Assembly (NCBI GenBank): GCA_002724555.1
Contig: PBOZ01000021.1
Location: 1 to 34,211, forward strand
Length of the DNA stretch: 34,211 nucleotides
Direction: 5' to 3'
DNA from: Rickettsiales bacterium
GTDB taxonomy: Bacteria; Pseudomonadota; Alphaproteobacteria; UBA8366
Position 1 is the first letter of the stretch, and every line of letters begins with the position of its first letter. The position numbers and the translations under genes were made by a program. Positions 1 to 8,510 of this stretch are shown in pieces. The notes below the pieces were generated by a model, which saw only the letters and a program-made list of their open reading frames with translations, was not told the origin of the DNA and searched no databases.

Positions 1-846
1 TGACCCCGGCCTACCAACGGTGTCGATAGTGCGGTGGCCCGCCGCTCTTATCTTGGCCAAACTTTCCTCGACGTTCGGAGTCTTGAAGGCGATGTGATGG
101 AGGCCGGCCCCCCTTGAGGCAACGTATCGAGCAATGGCGCTTCGGTCGCCGCGGGTAGTGCCAGCCGCATCATGACGGGCTTCGTCTGCCTTCACATCGG
201 TCGTCAGGTCTTGGATGAACTCTAGTTCCGTGTCGCCGACAGTGATGAAGGTCACGCGCATGCTGCCGATGAGCTCGGAAGGTCGTGTGTGAAAAATGTA
301 GTTGTAGGTGTCTGATGTGAAGTTTTCGGATATTGTCTCGACCTCACTGTCAGTCTGCTGGCTCTCGTAGACACAGCCTAGCTTGTCGATAAAGACCTCG
401 CAGCCGGCTTGATTATCGGCGGAGGCGACACCCAGATGATCGATACGTTGGACCATTTCGGAGGATGCGGCTGGAAGGTCTAACGATTCTGTATAGCGAA
501 CGCGGATTCCGCAGGTAGCGTCCCGCGCCAGCGCAATTTGGTTTTTCCCGTTGATCCCGGTTGAAGCGCCGCCTGAGGTGGGGATGCCAGACGCTCTAGC
601 TTTCTCCTCTGGATCCTCGGCCGCAATGGCTATGTGGTGCACGCCCTTTTTGGCGCTTGGTCCTAAAAACGGATCGTCCGGTTGGAAGAATGCTAACGCC
701 GACCGTCCAACCGAGATCATTGGTACATTTGATGGCCCGCAGGAAAAGTCCTGGCGTGGCAAGCCAAAGTCTTTTTCGAATATTGCAGCGGCGCTTTCCG
801 GTTCGTCAACGGCCAGGGCTACATATGCTAAATCGGGAGCGTTCAT
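1..846 (-). CDS. Two-module VOC (glyoxalase/epimerase-like) protein, 3' end outside window
   Basis: The left edge cuts this gene; 282 codons are visible from an ATG at 846 with a strong AAAGGAG ribosome site just upstream. The protein has two vicinal-oxygen-chelate modules. The first spans about residues 5-120, with a GVHHIAI strand at 69-75. The second starts near residue 134 (RIDHLGVAS) and reaches a GLHHIAFK strand followed by AAGHRTID close to the cut. VOC proteins bind a divalent metal through His/Glu on such strands and act as epimerases, dioxygenases or lyases. The second module recalls methylmalonyl-CoA epimerase, but tandem modules also occur in ring-cleavage dioxygenases, so the reaction is open. 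It lies 24 bp downstream of the GFA gene and is probably co-transcribed with it and the CoA-transferase. Confidence 0.85.
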   Translation of the reverse strand, partial: MNAPDLAYVALAVDEPESAAAIFEKDFGLPRQDFSCGPSNVPMISVGRSALAFFQPDDPFLGPSAKKGVHHIAIAAEDPEEKARASGIPTSGGASTGINGKNQIALARDATCGIRVRYTESLDLPAASSEMVQRIDHLGVASADNQAGCEVFIDKLGCVYESQQTDSEVETISENFTSDTYNYIFHTRPSELIGSMRVTFITVGDTELEFIQDLTTDVKADEARHDAAGTTRGDRSAIARYVASRGAGLHHIAFKTPNVEESLAKIRAAGHRTIDTVGRPGS

Positions 847-870
847 ATATTCTCCTTTGCCTAAAGCTCG

Positions 871-1290
871 TTAACCTGCAATTGGAGTCCAATTTCGCCG
901 CCGGCGCGCAAGGCGATCGGCCAGTGGCTCTTCATCGTAATCTGGGTGTCGTGCGGTTTTGGTGAAAAGAGCCCGGTCCTTAAAATGTTTAATCTGCGTA
1001 GTCGAAAACCCAGGAGTTTTGTCGTCCTCCATTATGGCGCCGAGATAAACGCCACAATGTCGGCAAATGATGAAATCACAGGTTTTCGTGCCGAATTGGT
1101 AACGGACAATATCGTCCGGTTCGCGCTCAATATACTGGATGCGCCCGTTGGGATCGCTCGCCGACTCCGCACCGTGGGCCCGACAAAATGCACATTGGCA
1201 TTCCCGCACATCAATCATTGCAGGGTCCGTATCGGTCTCAAACTCGACGCTGACGGCTCCGCAATGGCAACTGCCTTTATACAAGGTCAT
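871..1290 (-). CDS. GFA/CENP-V family zinc protein
   Basis: This 139-aa protein has the full cysteine set of the GFA (glutathione-dependent formaldehyde-activating enzyme-like) fold: C8-x-C10, C31-x-C33-x2-C36 and C76-x2-C79, which bind structural and catalytic zinc in the family. Most members are cytoplasmic with no proven substrate; the founding member Gfa was proposed to combine formaldehyde with glutathione. The start ATG overlaps the stop of the upstream CoA-transferase gene as ATGA, indicating translational coupling, and a VOC gene follows after 24 bp. The context suggests a helper in the breakdown of a CoA-linked or carbonyl compound. Family assignment is firm; the substrate is unknown. 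Confidence 0.88.
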   Translation of the reverse strand: MTLYKGSCHCGAVSVEFETDTDPAMIDVRECQCAFCRAHGAESASDPNGRIQYIEREPDDIVRYQFGTKTCDFIICRHCGVYLGAIMEDDKTPGFSTTQIKHFKDRALFTKTARHPDYDEEPLADRLARRRRNWTPIAG

Positions 1291-2498
1291 AAATTATTCT
1301 CTTCTTCGGCACCGATAGCGCTTGCCGCATCAAGGGCGGCAATCTCTTGGGGAGAAAAACCATATTCCGTAAGAATTTCAGTATTATGCTCGCCGACGAG
1401 CGGTGGCGGCGTGCGCACGGACCTACCTTCGAACGCGTCCATCTTCATCGGATTAGCCAGCAGATCCAAATTGCCGATGGTTGGATGTTGTACCTGCTCA
1501 ACCATACCCTGGTCGATAACCTGAGGATCGTTAAACATTTTATCGAGCGAATAGATCGGGCCCGACGGGACGCCGCCCTCCATTAAATCCTTGGTCCATT
1601 CGATGGCGTCCCGGGTTCTAAACTGGGCGTTGAGAATTGCGCGCAGCTTGTCTTTGTTCTGCATCCGGGCGGAATTGTCCACATAATCAGGGTCTTCTAA
1701 CAACTCCGTCATACCGATAATTACACACAGTCGCTGCCAATGTTCTTCGCGTGCGGTGGCGACATTGAGTGGCCCATCTCTAGCATCGAATACACCATAA
1801 GGGTAGATGGTCGGGTGATCGTTGCCTGATTGTTTCGGCACGTCGCCGTTGCTGAGATAGCGCTGGCCTTGCAAGCTGAGCAATCCGACAAGCGCGCCGA
1901 AGAGCGATGTTTCGACGCGCTGTCCTTCACCGGTTACATGACGCTGCGCGACCGCAGCTGTCACCGCCAGCGCACACCACATACCAGCAGTAAAATCGCC
2001 GATAGGGACCCCAAATCGGGTTGGTTCGCCGCCCTGCGGACCGGTCAGGCTCATCATACCGGACATGCCCTGTGCAATCTGATCAAGGCCGGGCCAAGTG
2101 CCGTAAGGGCCAGTGCGGCCAAGGCCGGAGATACTGGCGTAGATTACTTTTGGATTAAGTGCTTTCACGTCGTTGTAACCGAGCCCCATATCTTCTGCCG
2201 TGCCCGGCTTAAAATTTTCTACCACGACGTCGGCCTTAACTGCCATGCGCCGCAGCGTTTTCAAGCCATCTTCGTTGCGGAAATCAACGCCAAGGCAGCG
2301 TTTGTTACGGTTGATGCTTAGATAATAAACGCCTATCCCATGGTCGTAGGGACCTAATAGCCGTGTCATGTCCCCTTTTGGCGTTGGCTCGACTTTCACC
2401 ACATCTGCACCGAGGTCGGCTAAGATCATCGTGCAAAATGGGCCAGCGGCGGCCCGTGTGAGGTCGAGAATTTTAATATTTTCAAGTGGTAAGGGCAT
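1287..2498 (-). CDS. CaiB/BaiF family (type III) CoA-transferase
   Basis: A 403-aa formyl-CoA-transferase-type enzyme that moves CoA between carboxylic acids in the cytoplasm. The N-terminus (LENIKILDLTRAAAGPF) is the classic family opening, followed by ADLGADVVKVEP and NRNKRCLGVDF. The predicted catalytic aspartate, which forms the aspartyl-CoA anhydride, is D139 in WPGLDQIAQG. The frame is open to an ATG at 2627, but I place the start at 2498 because the family fold begins two residues later and the extension has no family features; the nearby ATG at 2507 is equally possible. It is first in an apparent operon with the GFA and VOC genes. Substrate unknown; succinyl- or acetyl-CoA may be the donor. 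Confidence 0.92.
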   Translation of the reverse strand: MPLPLENIKILDLTRAAAGPFCTMILADLGADVVKVEPTPKGDMTRLLGPYDHGIGVYYLSINRNKRCLGVDFRNEDGLKTLRRMAVKADVVVENFKPGTAEDMGLGYNDVKALNPKVIYASISGLGRTGPYGTWPGLDQIAQGMSGMMSLTGPQGGEPTRFGVPIGDFTAGMWCALAVTAAVAQRHVTGEGQRVETSLFGALVGLLSLQGQRYLSNGDVPKQSGNDHPTIYPYGVFDARDGPLNVATAREEHWQRLCVIIGMTELLEDPDYVDNSARMQNKDKLRAILNAQFRTRDAIEWTKDLMEGGVPSGPIYSLDKMFNDPQVIDQGMVEQVQHPTIGNLDLLANPMKMDAFEGRSVRTPPPLVGEHNTEILTEYGFSPQEIAALDAASAIGAEEENNL

Positions 2499-2872
2499 TC
2501 TCTGCATCAGCCGTTTGATGTCCCACAGGAACATATTTCGCGGCTCCGCGTTGACCAGCGCGCCCCTTGGAATTAGAGCGACGTGAGTGCTCGAAGGTGT
2601 TTGATCAGGGCAAACCCTGTCACGCAATTTCCTAGTCCCAAAACGAGCAATGTCTTTGATTATGCGGCTATTGCACGCACAGATGGACTGGAGTTTAACC
2701 TGCTGGATCAGTAGATCTAGGGTGCAGGTTGTGGACTTTGATCGTATTCAAGAAATTATGGATTACCGGCCAGATTATCACAACGCTGGGTTTTGCTGCA
2801 GAAACTTGCGGCTTCCATATCTGGGTCGGTCTCTGTAGTACAGCAAGGCAACAAATTAATACGGAGAAAGCC
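2499..2872. other. Divergent intergenic region without a convincing gene
   Basis: This 374-bp stretch separates the CoA-transferase start (2498, minus) from the SnoaL-like start (2873, plus), so both promoters should lie here. No box pair stood out as convincing. Open frames across it (for example 2650-2838 plus) show no recognisable family and no clear ribosome site. Confidence 0.5.
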
Positions 2873-3316
2873 GTGACCAACGATAACGATCATGCGTCCA
2901 TCAAATTATGGTTCGACACTTGGAGCGGTTATGTCGCAAGTGTCGATTTCGATTCTGCGCGTCCGATGTTTGAAAAGGACGTTATCGGTTTTGGGACTTG
3001 GATGGATACGGTGGAAGGACTCGACGATCTTATTGACCGGCAATGGAAAAGTATTTGGCCGACAATCTGTGATTTTCGCTTCATGACAGAAACCTTGCAG
3101 ATTCGTATGTCGCCGGATCGTTTGTTCGCGGTCTCGGTTCTGGTGTGGGATTCGACCGGCTTTCATGAGGATGGTGCCGCCTATCCGCGACCGGGTCGAG
3201 CGACCGTCGGTTTACGGCGGGATACTTTGGAGGCTCCGTGGAGGGGCGTTCACACGCACTTATCCTTAAATCGGGGCGTACCGCAACAGTCGTACGGAGC
3301 GCCAAAGGCCGATTGA
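2873..3316 (+). CDS. SnoaL-like (NTF2-fold) protein
   Basis: A 147-aa small alpha+beta protein with the SnoaL/DUF4440 pattern: a first helix (IKLWFDTWSGYVASVD), the pocket strand with FEKDVIGFGTW, and a closing strand ending in GVHTHLSL. Such cone-shaped proteins are ketosteroid-isomerase-like enzymes or ligand-binding subunits. The frame is open upstream to 2729, but the GTG at 2873 is preferred because GGAG lies seven bases before it and the SnoaL fold starts there. It is followed after 6 bp by the yqaA-like gene, so it may share that operon. No catalytic residues can be assigned safely. Confidence 0.72.
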   Translation: MTNDNDHASIKLWFDTWSGYVASVDFDSARPMFEKDVIGFGTWMDTVEGLDDLIDRQWKSIWPTICDFRFMTETLQIRMSPDRLFAVSVLVWDSTGFHEDGAAYPRPGRATVGLRRDTLEAPWRGVHTHLSLNRGVPQQSYGAPKAD

Positions 3317-3322
3317 TTCACT

Positions 3323-3901
3323 ATGATCCGCAAACTTTATGACCGAGTGATTGGCTTGGCGGCGCACCCGCAAGCGATTTGGTGGTTGGCGTTGGTTTCC
3401 TTCGCGGAGAGTTCGGTTTTTCCGATCCCGCCGGATGCTATGATCGTGCCGATGGTATTGTCTGACCGGGCCGCTGCGCTTCGCATCGCCTTGGTCAGTA
3501 CAACCTCGTCTGTCTTGGGCGGGCTCGCGGGATATGCCATTGGTTATTTTTTCTTCGACGCGATAGGCGGCCAAATTATCGATTTCTATGGTTATGGCGC
3601 AAAGTTTGAGGAATTCCGCGGGACCTATACGGAATACGGCGCCTGGATTGTGGCACTGGCGGGGCTCACCCCGCTACCTTACAAGGTAATTACCATCGCG
3701 AGTGGTGTTTTCGCACTCGACCTGTTTGTATTCACCGTTGCGTCGGTGCTGAGCCGCGGTGCGCGGTTTGGCTTCGAGGCCGCCTTGTTGTGGAAGTTTG
3801 GGGAACCAATCCGTGAGTTTATCGAAAGGCGGCTTGAGATCCTGAGCTTAGTCTTTGTATTGCTGTTTGTTGGCGGCTTTGCCCTCATCAAGCTATTGTA
3901 A
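3323..3901 (+). CDS. YqaA family (DedA/VTT superfamily) inner-membrane protein
   Basis: This 192-aa polytopic protein shows the YqaA/DedA signature: an amphipathic re-entrant segment near residues 20-40 (WLALVSFAESSVFPIPPD), a glycine-rich helix (SVLGGLAGYAIGYFF), then AGLTPLPYKVITIASG, and a C-terminal helix from about 172. DedA-superfamily proteins are thought to flip or move lipid carriers in the inner membrane and support envelope homeostasis; YqaA itself is not well characterised. The dsbB and coq7 genes follow closely on the same strand, an order I associate with alphaproteobacterial genomes, so it likely belongs to a small envelope/respiration operon. Confidence 0.9.
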   Translation: MIRKLYDRVIGLAAHPQAIWWLALVSFAESSVFPIPPDAMIVPMVLSDRAAALRIALVSTTSSVLGGLAGYAIGYFFFDAIGGQIIDFYGYGAKFEEFRGTYTEYGAWIVALAGLTPLPYKVITIASGVFALDLFVFTVASVLSRGARFGFEAALLWKFGEPIREFIERRLEILSLVFVLLFVGGFALIKLL

Positions 3902-3920
3902 GTGGGCGAGGCATGGTTAA

Positions 3921-4448
3921 ATGCAGTTTATGAATATGGTTATCGATATCGCTGACCGCCTGGACACAAGCCGCCTTGCTATGGCGGAAGCGGGGTTGGG
4001 GGTAATGGTTTTAGGCTTCGTCTACGCCTCACAATATCTTGGTGGCCTGCAGCCGTGTGTGCTTTGTCTTTATCAACGCTGGCCTTGGTGGGTTGCTACC
4101 GGATTGGCTATCCTGGCTTTAGTCTTGCGTAGGCATGTGAGAATGCAGGCGGTGGCAGTCGGTTTGGCCTCTTTCTCTATCTTACTTGGTGCCTGCATCG
4201 CAGCATTCCATGTAGGTGTCGAGCAGCATTTGTGGCAGGGCCTAGCGTCCTGTATTAGCGTTTCTGACCTGCCGCTGACGGTCGAGGCGCTTAAAGCACA
4301 GATTATGAACGCGCCTGTTGCACGCTGCGACGAAGTTACGGGTTCGTTTCTGGGCATTTCGATGTCTGGGTATAACGCAATGATTTCTGGTTTCGTGGGG
4401 ATTGCGGGCCTTGGGCTGGCCTGGCGAAATCGAGCGATCGGCCCATGA
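3921..4448 (+). CDS. dsbB: Disulfide bond formation protein B
   Basis: A 175-aa inner-membrane thiol oxidase that re-oxidises DsbA and passes the electrons to ubiquinone. It has the expected four hydrophobic helices, the first periplasmic cysteine pair C46-x2-C49 in PCVLCLYQRWP, and a second loop pair C111 and C136. Its length matches the family. The stop overlaps the coq7 start as ATGA, which couples a quinone-using enzyme to a quinone-making one. The start at 3921 has a GGGCGAGG stretch about 10 bases upstream; internal ATGs at codons 4 and 6 are possible alternatives. Confidence 0.93.
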   Translation: MQFMNMVIDIADRLDTSRLAMAEAGLGVMVLGFVYASQYLGGLQPCVLCLYQRWPWWVATGLAILALVLRRHVRMQAVAVGLASFSILLGACIAAFHVGVEQHLWQGLASCISVSDLPLTVEALKAQIMNAPVARCDEVTGSFLGISMSGYNAMISGFVGIAGLGLAWRNRAIGP

Positions 4449-5005
4449 CGGACACGCCCCTAAAAAAGCTGGGCCCCGCATATCTGCCGGGCGATCCGCT
4501 CCCGCCGGTTGAAGCGATGATTAGGGTCGATCACGCAGGCGAGTACGGGGCCGTCCGCATCTACCAGGGACAGCTTGCGGTCTTGCCGCCGGGGCCTACC
4601 CGGGATGCTGTGGCGGTGATGGAGGCACAGGAGCAAGAGCACCTCGAGACGTTCAACGAATTGATCGTCTCGCGCCGCGTTCGGCCGACCGCGCTCTCGC
4701 CGTTCTGGCATTTAGCTGGCTATGCCTTGGGCGCGGTGACCGGCCGGCTTGGCCCGCAGGCGGCTATGGCTTGCACGGTGGCGGTAGAGGAAGTGATTGA
4801 CGAACACTACCGCGATCAGGCTGAGCAGCTCGGAGAGGACGAAATCCCTCTTAAAGAGGTAATAAAAAAATTTCGGGCGGACGAGTTGGAGCATCGTGAT
4901 ACGGCGCTTGATCATGATGCTGAGCAGGCCATTGGATATCCTCTATTGTCGGTGCTGGTGAAGGCGGGATCGCGCGCGGCGATATGGCTCTCGACGCGAA
5001 TTTAA
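4445..5005 (+). CDS. coq7: Demethoxyubiquinone hydroxylase (Coq7 di-iron monooxygenase)
   Basis: This 186-aa protein performs the penultimate ring hydroxylation of ubiquinone biosynthesis at the inner membrane. The ferritin-like di-iron ligands are all visible: E33 in DHAGEYGA, E63-x2-H66 in EAQEQEH, the E115/E116 pair in VEEVIDEHY, and E147-x2-H150 in ADELEH. The short Coq7 form is typical of Alphaproteobacteria, whereas Gammaproteobacteria such as E. coli use the flavoprotein UbiF. The start overlaps dsbB by 4 bp. Its 3' end overlaps the convergent HNH gene by 4 bp at the shared TTAA. Confidence 0.96.
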   Translation: MTDTPLKKLGPAYLPGDPLPPVEAMIRVDHAGEYGAVRIYQGQLAVLPPGPTRDAVAVMEAQEQEHLETFNELIVSRRVRPTALSPFWHLAGYALGAVTGRLGPQAAMACTVAVEEVIDEHYRDQAEQLGEDEIPLKEVIKKFRADELEHRDTALDHDAEQAIGYPLLSVLVKAGSRAAIWLSTRI

Positions 5006-5598
5006 TTCGCTTCCAACTCGGCATCCCAATAAAGGAAATCGCGCCAGCTATCATGCAAAAAGTTTGGCGGGAACATTCGACCGTTCTCCTGCATCTGCCA
5101 AACTGTTGGCTGGACCGGCTTGCGCTTTGGTCTGGTACCGGGAGCCTTTGGCAATTTCCCGCCCTTTTGAAGATTGCACGGCGCGCAGGCTGTAACCACG
5201 TTCTCCCATGTCGTGCGTCCGCCTTTAGAACGTGGAATGACATGATCAAAAGTCAGTTCGTGTGAGGGCAATGCCACCCCGCAGTACTGACACGCGAAAC
5301 GGTCTCTGAGGAATACGTTAAACCGGGTGAAGGCCGGCTTGCGGGATTGTGGCACGTATTCCTTTAGCGATATTACGCTCGGCAGCCGCAGATCGAACGA
5401 CGGAGAATGAACTAATTGTTCGTATTCGGAAATGACGTTCACCCGATCAGTGACCACCGCTTTGACGGCATCTTGCCAGGCTAATAGAGACAAAGGAAAG
5501 TAGCTCAACGGACGAAAGTCCGCATTCAAGACCAGGGCGGGATTTTCTTTCGCACCCCAAACCACCTGAATTTCCCCTGTCGTTTCAGTGACCACCAT
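5002..5598 (-). CDS. HNH endonuclease family protein
   Basis: A 198-aa protein with an N-terminal segment (ALVLNADFRPLSYFPLSLL) conserved in a widespread group of chromosomal HNH proteins, then the nuclease module: C103-x2-C106, the DH pair at 118-119 (FDHVIPRSKGG), N133 in WENVVTAC, and C138-x2-C141 completing a zinc site. Family members nick or cut DNA in vitro, but the physiological job of this chromosomal group is not settled. The start ATG at 5598 lies in an AT-rich upstream stretch that could hold a promoter. It converges on coq7 with a 4-bp overlap. Confidence 0.9.
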   Translation of the reverse strand: MVVTETTGEIQVVWGAKENPALVLNADFRPLSYFPLSLLAWQDAVKAVVTDRVNVISEYEQLVHSPSFDLRLPSVISLKEYVPQSRKPAFTRFNVFLRDRFACQYCGVALPSHELTFDHVIPRSKGGRTTWENVVTACAPCNLQKGGKLPKAPGTRPKRKPVQPTVWQMQENGRMFPPNFLHDSWRDFLYWDAELEAN

Positions 5599-5675
5599 GG
5601 AGTCGATTCAGATTACTGAAATAATATGAAGATACAAGATATAGGGGTCAGCGCGTCGATAAATTGATTTACCCT

Positions 5676-6308
5676 TTACTTTTGGGCACTTAGAGCGGTT
5701 CTATGTAGGTGCGGTGAGAACCCTGCGCGCAACGTCGCGACGGAGAGGGAGGGGGTGAGGACAGTCACATTCGTGTTAGCCGGCCGTACAATAGGAGGTC
5801 CATAACCGCTATGTTGCCACGGCAACAGCCGATCGTTGAGAACGAGGTGTGCCGTCCCGCTGATTGAAACAAAGCTGCCATTGGGAAGTTCGTCGATGGC
5901 ACTCCGCCAACGACGGTTTTCCCGATTTGAGCGGTCGATCCTATTTTGGTGGAGTGCATTGTCCATCGCTTTGGCCCGCGGTGTCTCGGCCAGTCCCAGA
6001 GCGCGTTGCCATGCGTTCTGCCAGTTGTGGTAGTCTGACCGTCGGCATTCATAGCAAGGGCGGTGTCCGGCGGATATGGCGACGGCCTCGTCTAAGAAGA
6101 ACAGCTCCGTATAGCGGCCTGGCGTCATGATGCCGCGGTGGCGGCCGCGAAATTTGGTAAGGCAAATAATCCAATTTTTGTGGGCCCAACGCCGATGGCC
6201 CAACTCTCTGGTTGCGCCATGCAGAATTCCTCGGTTGCCCATGAAATTGCCGCGTGCCAAATTCGCCTCGATCGCCCCGAAGGGAGTGACGCGGTTTTGA
6301 AGTGGCAC
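5676..6308 (-). CDS. Conserved alphaproteobacterial protein of unknown function with CxxC motif
   Basis: A 210-aa protein that I recognise as a conserved hypothetical family but cannot assign a function to. Visible features are a basic N-terminal half (MPLQNRVTPFGAI, then RGNFMGNRGILH), a TPGRYTELFFLDEAVA segment, and GHRPCYECRR with C85-x2-C88. That last motif resembles the GxRPCxxC zinc site of Ada-type DNA repair proteins. The C-terminal third has a small beta-rich look with no membrane segment or signal peptide. It sits 3 bp downstream of the esterase gene, likely in the same transcript. Nucleic acid binding is only a guess from the CxxC motif and basic charge. Confidence 0.78.
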   Translation of the reverse strand: MPLQNRVTPFGAIEANLARGNFMGNRGILHGATRELGHRRWAHKNWIICLTKFRGRHRGIMTPGRYTELFFLDEAVAISAGHRPCYECRRSDYHNWQNAWQRALGLAETPRAKAMDNALHQNRIDRSNRENRRWRSAIDELPNGSFVSISGTAHLVLNDRLLPWQHSGYGPPIVRPANTNVTVLTPSLSVATLRAGFSPHLHRTALSAQK

Positions 6309-6311
6309 CGT

Positions 6312-6974
6312 TCAGACTCCAAAAATGGTCCTCAGAAAATTTGTACCTTCCACAATGCCGTTCTGATCGATGCTATGGCCGAGATTAGGGCAACGCAGTG
6401 TTTGGACGGAAAAACTGCACTCTTCTAATGTCTGCTGAGCGGCATCTAGACACTCGATTGGCAAAACCGGGTCCATCTCGCCATGCGCCAAGAACACGGG
6501 TGGGCGGCTTTTCGTTTCTGCTGCCATCAAATTGGCGCCCACTATGCGTCCAGAATAGCCGAGAATACCGGCGATAGGGTGATCGCGACGCGGTGCCGTG
6601 TAAAGGCTCATCATTGTGCCTTGGCTGAAGCCAATCAAAGCAAGACTTTCAGGCCCCAGTCCAATGTTCCGCAGCTCTTCATCAATGAATGCATTCAGTA
6701 TTTCTGCGGAAGCCTTGACAGCTTCAACAGCTTCGGCTTCGACCCTTATGCCACTGGAGATCCATTGATAGCCTGAGAGACCCTGGTCATACGGGTTTGG
6801 TGCGTTTGGTGCGATAAAGGCGGCATTTGGCAACGTTTGGGCCAAATGCGGTGCCAACTCGATTAAATCTTTCCCATCAGAGCCGACGCCATGGAGAAGG
6901 AGGATCAATTGCTGCGGTGGGCCGTCAGCGGCAGGGCCGTATCGCGGGCCGTCCAGTATGGGTATCTCGGACAT
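6312..6974 (-). CDS. Alpha/beta-hydrolase esterase (phospholipase/carboxylesterase family)
   Basis: A 220-aa serine hydrolase of the YpfH/carboxylesterase-2 type. The HGVGSDGKD loop at 29-36 supplies the oxyanion hole. The nucleophile is S117 in GFSQG, the acid is D168 in GEMDP and the base is H200 in LGHSI, all in the order and spacing usual for the family. There is no signal peptide, so it should act in the cytoplasm on short acyl esters or thioesters. The CxxC unknown gene follows after 3 bp. Natural substrate unknown. Confidence 0.92.
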   Translation of the reverse strand: MSEIPILDGPRYGPAADGPPQQLILLLHGVGSDGKDLIELAPHLAQTLPNAAFIAPNAPNPYDQGLSGYQWISSGIRVEAEAVEAVKASAEILNAFIDEELRNIGLGPESLALIGFSQGTMMSLYTAPRRDHPIAGILGYSGRIVGANLMAAETKSRPPVFLAHGEMDPVLPIECLDAAQQTLEECSFSVQTLRCPNLGHSIDQNGIVEGTNFLRTIFGV

Positions 6975-7005
6975 GTTTATTCCTTCCGTTCGTTCGGTCT
7001 TTTAG

Positions 7006-7626
7006 CTAGGGCGCACCCTTGTAATAATGCCAAAGGAACAATGCCACCACCCCTCGATAGGGTCGCCAGCGTTCGGCGATAGTTAGCATGTGTTTCTGAT
7101 TGGGACGTTCGCGCATATGTTTTAGTTTCTGGATGGCGACTTGGATCGCTAAATCGCCAAGCGGCCAGACGTCGGCGCGGCTCAAGGTAAATAGCATATA
7201 GATGTCAGCGCTCCACTGGCCAAGGCCGCGAATACTGGTTAGGGCTTTGGCGACGTCTTTGTCGTCGAGTCGAGCCAACCGTTCGGTTTCAAGGGTGCCG
7301 TCCACGATTGCTTGGGCGAGTCCCCGTCCGTATTCGGCTTTGCGTGCACTAAATCCAATGTTGCGGATGGTTTGTTCATCGGCTGCTAGAAAGGCGTCTG
7401 GCGTTAGTGGGTCGAGCGTCGCTTCCAGCCGACCGCGGATTGCCGTCGCCGCTTTCGTAGAGACCTGTTGGCTTATGATAATGTTGATCAAAGTGCTAAA
7501 ACCGGGTTCCCTGTTTCGGGGACTCGGATACCCGAATGCATGCAGGCCCGCGGCGATATCTGGATCTCGAGTTGCTACCTTGTCGAGGGCGAGACGAATG
7601 AATTCTGGGGTCATGTAATTTGACAT
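7006..7626 (-). CDS. AlkA-like HhH-GPD DNA glycosylase (3-methyladenine DNA glycosylase II type)
   Basis: This 206-aa protein removes alkylated bases from DNA. It has the helix-hairpin-helix segment at about 129-145 (SIRGLGQWSADIYMLF) and the catalytic aspartate D158 in WPLGDLA, the AlkA signature. It lacks the N-terminal domain of E. coli AlkA and the C-terminal iron-sulfur cysteines of MutY/Nth, so it belongs to the compact AlkA group. It is transcribed divergently from gluQ with only 29 bp between the starts, so the two promoters must overlap the coding ends. Confidence 0.93.
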   Translation of the reverse strand: MSNYMTPEFIRLALDKVATRDPDIAAGLHAFGYPSPRNREPGFSTLINIIISQQVSTKAATAIRGRLEATLDPLTPDAFLAADEQTIRNIGFSARKAEYGRGLAQAIVDGTLETERLARLDDKDVAKALTSIRGLGQWSADIYMLFTLSRADVWPLGDLAIQVAIQKLKHMRERPNQKHMLTIAERWRPYRGVVALFLWHYYKGAP

Positions 7627-7655
7627 AACCCAGTGTGCTGTTTAGGGCCAGTCAG

Positions 7656-8510
7656 ATGAGTGATGTTGTTACTAGCCAAACGGTTACGCGTTTTGCCCCC
7701 AGCCCGACAGGGCGACTGCATCTCGGTCACGCTTACAGCGCGTTATATGCGGAGGCGAGTGCGCGTGAAATGGGCGGGCGTTTCCTGCTGCGCATCGAAG
7801 ACATCGACCGGACACGGTGCCACCCTGAATTTGAGGTGGCTATTTTTGAAGACTTGGCTTGGCTTGGCCTTGCTTGGGAAACTCCTGTGCGCCGCCAATC
7901 CTGCCATCTGGCTGATTACGGGGCAGCGCTGGCGCGGTTACAGGAACAGGGAACCGTCTATCCGTGTTTTTGTACGCGCCGGGATATTCAGCGCGAGATT
8001 AACCATGCAGGGCGCGCGCCTCACGGCCGCAAAGGATTGATATATCCAGGAACCTGTCGGCACTTATCTGATGAGGCCCGTAGGGCACGGATTGACGCAG
8101 GAGACGCCTACGCGTTGCGTCTGGACTCGGCTGCTGCTTTTGCCCTCACTGGGCCCCTCACTTTTATGGATCGACGCTATGGCCAAGTAAATGTAAATCC
8201 GAGCCTGCTGGGCGATGTGGTGGTGGCCCGCAAAGATATTGGGACGAGTTACCATATCGCAGCAACGGTTGATGACGCGCTCCAGGCAGTCAGCTATGTG
8301 ACACGCGGGGAAGACCTCTTAGAGGTAACTCATGTCCACCGGCTGTTGCAGCGGCTCCTTGGGTTGCCCGAGCCGGACTACGCTCATCATCGTTTGCTGG
8401 TTAATGCGGCGGGCGAGCGTTTGGCGAAAAGGGATAACGCTGCGACAATTCAATCGCTGCGGGTTTCTGGCAAGTCCGCTGCCGAGGTTCGGGCAGCGGC
8501 GGGCTTTTAG
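7656..8510 (+). CDS. gluQ: Glutamyl-Q tRNA(Asp) synthetase
   Basis: A 284-aa truncated glutamyl-tRNA-synthetase paralogue that attaches glutamate to queuosine at the wobble position of tRNA-Asp. It has the class I HIGH-type motif (HLGH at 22-25), a zinc site in the CFCTRRD and YPGTC segments, and a degenerate KMSKS motif (LAKRD, about 256-260). It stops before the anticodon-binding domain, as expected for GluQ rather than GltX. The frame is open to a GTG at 7635, but the ATG at 7656 has AGGG eight bases upstream and starts close to the catalytic fold. The 3' end overlaps the convergent small membrane ORF by 4 bp. Confidence 0.94.
   Translation: MSDVVTSQTVTRFAPSPTGRLHLGHAYSALYAEASAREMGGRFLLRIEDIDRTRCHPEFEVAIFEDLAWLGLAWETPVRRQSCHLADYGAALARLQEQGTVYPCFCTRRDIQREINHAGRAPHGRKGLIYPGTCRHLSDEARRARIDAGDAYALRLDSAAAFALTGPLTFMDRRYGQVNVNPSLLGDVVVARKDIGTSYHIAATVDDALQAVSYVTRGEDLLEVTHVHRLLQRLLGLPEPDYAHHRLLVNAAGERLAKRDNAATIQSLRVSGKSAAEVRAAAGF

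Noticed and set aside
2499-2627. 43-residue N-terminal extension of the first CoA-transferase
   Set aside because: The family fold begins right after the ATG at 2498 and the extension has no family resemblance.
2650-2838. 62-codon open frame in the divergent intergenic region
   Set aside because: No family resemblance or ribosome site; probably chance.
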